Under the pieces are notes generated by a model that did no database searches, was not told the origin of the DNA, and worked only from the letters and a program-made list of their open reading frames with translations. From the NCBI GenBank assembly GCA_050123275.1, contig JASFHK010000001.1, forward strand, positions 124,001-188,000: a stretch of 64,000 bases of DNA, given 5' to 3'. This document shows, piece after piece, positions 60,656-64,000 of the stretch (its first letter is position 1; each line of letters opens with the position of its first letter). The translations under genes and the position numbers were made by a program. This DNA is from E44-bin88 sp050123275. Its GTDB lineage: Bacteria > Chloroflexota > Dehalococcoidia > Dehalococcoidales > BS750m-G39.

Positions 60656-61756
60656 TTAGCCCAGCGCGTACTTGACGCGTCTGATGTAGGGCAGGCACTG
60701 GCAGCCCGTCAGGATGCAGGGGCGGCACTCGCCGTTGCGCAGGTAGGGGCAGTTCTCGTTAAAATATTCCGCGTTTTTCTCCAGCTTAAAAAGCCGCCGG
60801 AAATAGTTGAATTCGGCGGAGTCCCAGACCTCGAGTAAATTATCCTCAAGTGCGTTATAGGGGAATTCCCCGACGGGGTTTTTGACGTAGCTGAGGTCGA
60901 TGTTCTTCAGGAAAGGGCAGGGGGCGAGTTGTCCGCTGGCGTTGCCGTAGAGGTAGTGTACCCCTCCCTCACACAGGCTATGGTAATAGGCGATACCGAA
61001 GTTGTCCTGTATGTACTGGCCGAAGAGGGGGCGCGCCTGGAAAAACACTGGCGGCCCGCCCTGGTTTTGTAGCTCGGCCAGCTGGCGCAATATCTCGACA
61101 AAATAGCTCCATTCCGCTTTATCCCGAATGTAGCGAAAGGAGTTGTCCTCGCGCCCTCGCCCGGTATCGGACTTGGGCACCAGCTTAAAGTTCTCGGCTC
61201 CCATGCTCTTGGCGTATCGGTAGGTGGGGATGATGTCGTGCATATTTTCCTGGCATAGCACCGAGAGCACGGTAAAGGGCATCTCGTGTTCGTTGAGCAA
61301 TTCCATGCCGTGACGCACCTTGTCGAACTGGCCTTTAGTGCGGGTGGTCTCGGCCATGGTAGCCGGCGAGGAGCCGTAGATGCTGACCTGTATGTAGCGT
61401 ATACCTCGCTTAATCCCGGCCAGCCGCGAAACGGTCTCTTCGGTGAGCAGGCTGCCGTTGGTGCTGAAGGCAAGCTGCATGCCCCGTGAGACGGCGTATT
61501 CCATGACCTTGATGGTGTCGCGGGGTAGCAGGGGTTCGCCGCCGAGAATACGGATGAAGATTACCCCCAGGGTAAAGAGGCGGTCGATAAGCTCCCGCTT
61601 CTGTGAGTAACTGAGCTCGTTGGGGGCCCGCTTTCCCGAATTGGTCAGGCAAAAGTTACAGCGAAAGTTACAGGCCTCGGTAATGTCCCAGTGGAAGCCG
61701 ATGGGAAAGACCGTCGTGTCGGCTAATAAGTCCCTCTGTTCGACTCTTACCGCCAT
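60656..61756 (-). CDS. Radical SAM/SPASM peptide-modifying enzyme (putative)
   Basis: The 366-residue protein has the radical SAM motif DITEACNFRCNFC (CX3CX2C at Cys29/33/36), the ILGGEPLL strand, and a C-terminal SPASM-type cysteine set (CEGG, CPFLKN, then CPYLRNGECRPCILTGCQC) for auxiliary Fe-S clusters. These features match maturases of peptides and proteins such as PqqE or anSME. It follows, on the same strand, a small Cys-rich peptide gene, which makes a RiPP role plausible. The gap between them holds a small hairpin. Confidence 0.9.
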   Translation of the reverse strand: MAVRVEQRDLLADTTVFPIGFHWDITEACNFRCNFCLTNSGKRAPNELSYSQKRELIDRLFTLGVIFIRILGGEPLLPRDTIKVMEYAVSRGMQLAFSTNGSLLTEETVSRLAGIKRGIRYIQVSIYGSSPATMAETTRTKGQFDKVRHGMELLNEHEMPFTVLSVLCQENMHDIIPTYRYAKSMGAENFKLVPKSDTGRGREDNSFRYIRDKAEWSYFVEILRQLAELQNQGGPPVFFQARPLFGQYIQDNFGIAYYHSLCEGGVHYLYGNASGQLAPCPFLKNIDLSYVKNPVGEFPYNALEDNLLEVWDSAEFNYFRRLFKLEKNAEYFNENCPYLRNGECRPCILTGCQCLPYIRRVKYALG

Positions 61757-61767
61757 GAAACAATATT

Positions 61768-61782
61768 CCCTTCCGGGAAGGG
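61768..61782 (-). other. Hairpin overlapping the radical SAM ribosome-binding region
   Basis: CCCTTCC (61768-61774) and GGAAGGG (61776-61782) are perfect complements. It lies between the precursor and the radical SAM gene, 12 bases upstream of the latter's ATG, and includes its only purine-rich site (GGAAGGG). It could reduce translation of the enzyme relative to the peptide. Confidence 0.5.
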
Positions 61783-61850
61783 CTGACTGGTTAAATCGGT
61801 TAGTTTGATAGCGTCGCCCTTTCAGTGGCCGCTGAGCGTTCCTGCCGGAT

Positions 61851-62135
61851 TTAGCGGTGCATTTCTATATCGAGGAACCTGTCCGAGCAATTGTTGCAGC
61901 CGTCGCAGTTGTTGATGATTATCCACTTTTTCATTTCGCCGAATGCCTCGATGGCTTGCACTCGAATGCGCGCGCTGATTTCGCCCAGTTTGTCGAGGGA
62001 TTCGCGGTCCAGACGGATGTTGTACATGTTATAGGCTTTGGTCGGGTTGTCGAGCATTGCCAGCAGGAAGTTTTTGTCCTCTTTCATTAGTCGGACGGTG
62101 TCGACACCCTTCGGCTCCATTTCCCTTTTAGCCAT
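61851..62135 (-). CDS. Putative RiPP precursor peptide
   Basis: From the ATG at 62135 the peptide has 94 residues. The N-terminal part (KNFLLAMLDNPTKAYNMYNI and DRESLDKL, residues 21-50) resembles the nitrile-hydratase-like leader peptides of RiPPs. The C-terminus has a compact cysteine cluster, CDGCNNC (77-83), in NNCDGCNNCSDRFLDIEMHR. Such short Cys-rich tails are the usual target of neighbouring radical SAM enzymes, one of which follows 94 bases on. A longer open frame to 62240 lacks a ribosome-binding site. Function inferred; family not confirmed. Confidence 0.65.
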   Translation of the reverse strand: MAKREMEPKGVDTVRLMKEDKNFLLAMLDNPTKAYNMYNIRLDRESLDKLGEISARIRVQAIEAFGEMKKWIIINNCDGCNNCSDRFLDIEMHR

Positions 62136-62230
62136 TGTTCTTACCCCCTGTCTTTGATTTTCGCCTCCGAGAAGCCAACGGCTCCTCTCACCCCGCGTGC
62201 GGCTAGGCCCCTGTAGTGCCAAGAGGCCAT

Positions 62231-62259
62231 AATATAGCACTCAAATTGCCTTTTGTCAA
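62231..62259 (-). promoter_or_regulatory. Promoter of the putative RiPP pair
   Basis: On the - strand a perfect TTGACA (complement of 62254-62259), 17 bases, TATATT (complement of 62231-62236). The leader of about 90 bases holds a hairpin, GAGAAGCC/GGCTCCTCTC (62169-62189), before the start codon. Confidence 0.75.
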
Positions 62260-62360
62260 TAGAGGGGAGCCGATTTATCGGGAAATTTGGAGATTTTAAA
62301 AGCTGGGTTTGGGGTAAAAGCATATAATGGCCGCTACTTTTACCTCTAGACATCCCTATC

Positions 62361-62388
62361 TTGACACCGTTTATCCTGATAGTATAAT
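62361..62388 (+). promoter_or_regulatory. Consensus promoter of the reverse transcriptase gene
   Basis: Perfect TTGACA (62361-62366), 16 bases, perfect TATAAT (62383-62388). The -35 region TTGACACC (62361-62368) is repeated inverted as GGTGTCAA (62398-62405) just before the start codon. The second arm contains the ribosome-binding site AGGTG. Confidence 0.85.
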
Positions 62389-62408
62389 TTCCAAGTAGGT
62401 GTCAAAAC

Positions 62409-63983
62409 ATGCCTGGATTAGATCAAGCACTTGTCGAAGAGATAGATTTCACTCTGGCACTAGGCAGAGTGAAAACAGACGTTTTGAGCGATTTCCTTTT
62501 AGCTCCTCACTATTCAGCAGTATATACATATGCAGCAGATGATTTGATTGACCGCACGAAGACTTTGTTGCGTAATGGAGAATATCACCCAGAATTACCA
62601 ATTTTCGTCGATATCCCAAAACGAAGTGGTCTTTCTAGGCCTGGTGCAATCCTGCTTCCTATAGACAGGCTTGTATATCAACTGCTTGTAGATATGGTCA
62701 GCGTGCAGGCAGAAGCACAGTTAGACAGGTCTTGTGTATTTAGCCATGTTTTGCTCTCTGAGGACCCCGATTTTAAAATGTTTGAACCAGCGGATGAGTG
62801 TTGGCAAAGCATGCAAAGAGCCTTGAAAGCGCGGTGTCAAGATACCGGATTCTCGCATGTTGTTAAGGCAGATGTCGCATCTTTTTTTGAGAGGATCTAC
62901 CGGCACAATTTAATGAATTTGCTTCATTCATCCGGCTGTGATTCAAGAGTCGTTAATCTATTAGAAAAAGTCACGTCGGAATTTATGGAGAATGATTCGC
63001 ATGGGATATTACAGGGGATGTTTCCCTCAGATTTTTTAGGGAATTTCTATTTAGCCAGTCTTGACAATGATCTTAAAGTTAAGGACGTTCCGTCCATTCG
63101 TTATGTAGATGACTTATATCTTTTTTATCCTTCCTTAATTGAAGCAAAGAAGGGGCTATTTGCTTTGTGTAGGATTCTTCGTGACGAAGGATTGAACCTG
63201 AATGAAAGTAAAACAGATATACTGCAAACTCATGATCTTTTAGCAGAAGAAACTGAAATAGACAGGTTATTCAGTAGAGCGAAAAAGGAAGTTCGCGAGA
63301 TTGGCGCGGAGGTAGAGCTGGAAACACCATATGGTTTTCAAAGCGTGTGGCTTACTGCGGAAGAGGGTTTGCCAGAAGAAAAAGTAGAATTAGTTGCCAT
63401 GGAGGAATTATATTACAAGGTTTCAGATACAGAGGTAGATTCAGACAAGATTGAAAAATTTTGTCTGCCCTACTTAGCAAAAACACTTAATGACGTAGCT
63501 GTAGGGAGGTCGCTAGAAGGAATATTATTGCGGCCATATCTATCTAAAATGTATTGTTCTTATCTAATGCCTTTTGCTCGAGAAGACATTGATGTATCCA
63601 AGCGACTAGAATCAATTATTACAGATGACGAATTACCATACGATTGGTCGCTAATATGGCCAATGGCAGTTTTAATTGATGTGGATTCTATCGAGAACGG
63701 AACTGTGACAAAGGCCTTAAGAATAATGGAAGATAGTCGTAGGTTGGATGGTTTAAGAGCTTTAGCAGCGCATTTAGTTGCAAAACATGGCAATGCTGGT
63801 CAACGACGACTACTCAGGCATTGGTATGACCAAGAGCCATCTCCATATGTGAGAGCGGCCATTTTATTTTCTACTAGGCACTTGCCAACGAATGAACGTA
63901 ATAGTTGTCTAACGGCTTGGGGGAGTCACTCAATAACTAATTCTCTTATTACGAGCGCTATTCGTAACTCAGCTGGTCCTTAG
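62409..63983 (+). CDS. Standalone reverse transcriptase (defence-type RT, DRT/UG/Abi-like)
   Basis: The 524-residue protein has RT motifs in order: LLPIDRLVYQLLVD, motif A KADVASFF (Asp155), HGILQGMFPSDFLGNFYL, catalytic RYVDDLYLF (YVDD 232-235) and LNESKTDIL. About 230 C-terminal residues are helical with a HEAT-like ring (HWYDQEPSPYVRAAILFS). There is no maturase, endonuclease or integrase domain, and no retron msr/msd gene is evident upstream in the 150 bases. Sequence and shape recall the Abi/unknown-group RTs that defend against phage. AT-rich, so probably acquired. Exact class not determined. Confidence 0.88.
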   Translation: MPGLDQALVEEIDFTLALGRVKTDVLSDFLLAPHYSAVYTYAADDLIDRTKTLLRNGEYHPELPIFVDIPKRSGLSRPGAILLPIDRLVYQLLVDMVSVQAEAQLDRSCVFSHVLLSEDPDFKMFEPADECWQSMQRALKARCQDTGFSHVVKADVASFFERIYRHNLMNLLHSSGCDSRVVNLLEKVTSEFMENDSHGILQGMFPSDFLGNFYLASLDNDLKVKDVPSIRYVDDLYLFYPSLIEAKKGLFALCRILRDEGLNLNESKTDILQTHDLLAEETEIDRLFSRAKKEVREIGAEVELETPYGFQSVWLTAEEGLPEEKVELVAMEELYYKVSDTEVDSDKIEKFCLPYLAKTLNDVAVGRSLEGILLRPYLSKMYCSYLMPFAREDIDVSKRLESIITDDELPYDWSLIWPMAVLIDVDSIENGTVTKALRIMEDSRRLDGLRALAAHLVAKHGNAGQRRLLRHWYDQEPSPYVRAAILFSTRHLPTNERNSCLTAWGSHSITNSLITSAIRNSAGP

Positions 63984-64000
63984 TTATATAACTTGCGTAA

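Noticed and set aside
62409..63983. Reverse transcriptase as group II intron ORF or diversity-generating retroelement
   Set aside because: No maturase or HNH domain, no intron domain V-like hairpin seen after the gene, and no template/variable repeat pair found in the neighbourhood shown.
1..64000. tRNA, rRNA, CRISPR arrays, insertion sequences, origin of replication
   Set aside because: Intergenic regions were read for cloverleaf, GTTCRANNC, regular repeat-spacer and DnaA-box patterns; none convincing. A covariance-model scan was not possible.

Overview
The window is 64 kb of a GC-rich bacterial chromosome. It has a core made of compact, mostly unidirectional housekeeping runs, broken by several visibly AT-richer accessory genes. 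The order yceD-rpmF-fabD-fabG-nusB-acpP, an NfnAB-type flavoprotein pair, many radical SAM and metallo-beta-lactamase enzymes, iron-sulfur flavoproteins, small lipoproteins and a FakA-like gene followed by three DegV genes suggest an anaerobic Chloroflexota of the Dehalococcoidia type. This placement is inferred from gene content and order; there is no rRNA gene here to test it.

Layout. 1-3.8 kb: tail of an acyl-CoA dehydrogenase, then the fatty-acid/ribosome run (YceD, L32, FabD, FabG, NusB, ACP) closed by a bidirectional terminator. 3.8-8.8 kb: zinc-ribbon membrane protein, AT-rich DUF4238 gene, mfd. 8.8-13.7 kb: proB and proA separated by two small genes and a repeat, then rph and an eIF-2B-like gene. 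13.7-22.4 kb: lipoproteins, Nudix, CinA-C, an ABC-2 exporter operon, radical SAM plus metallo-beta-lactamase, small membrane protein, DUF167, DUF4349. 22.5-28.6 kb: comEC with a frameshifted LamG-like tail, comEA-like gene, TrkA pair, Usp, APC permease. 28.8-33.9 kb: phosphate transport pair, gmk, remA, nfnAB behind a possible attenuator. 33.9-35.7 kb: AT-rich two-gene module with a putative C39/papain-like protease. 35.8-42.5 kb: metallo-beta-lactamase gene without an ordinary start codon, CvpA-like protein, mutS, flavoproteins, small proteins. 42.6-49.6 kb: arginine genes argJ, argB, argD, argG, argH, then rpe and rpmB. 49.7-56.9 kb: FakA-like, three DegV, recG, HEPN-like gene. 57-60.6 kb: argS, gamma-carbonic-anhydrase-like protein, trpS. 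60.6-64 kb: a radical SAM/SPASM enzyme with a small Cys-rich peptide gene (RiPP-like pair), and divergently a standalone reverse transcriptase.

How it fits together. ArgJBDGH cover most of arginine synthesis (argC is not here) and ProBA the first two steps of proline synthesis. The FakA-like and DegV genes look like a fatty-acid kinase with three carrier subunits. NfnAB would link NADH, NADPH and ferredoxin pools. The most novel material is at the right edge: the putative RiPP pair and the reverse transcriptase, which resembles phage-defence RTs, each behind a near-consensus promoter and transcribed away from each other. The AT-rich protease-like module at 33.9-35.6 kb comes next. Three kinds of dispersed repeat sit between genes. 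I saw no tRNA, rRNA, CRISPR array or complete insertion sequence.
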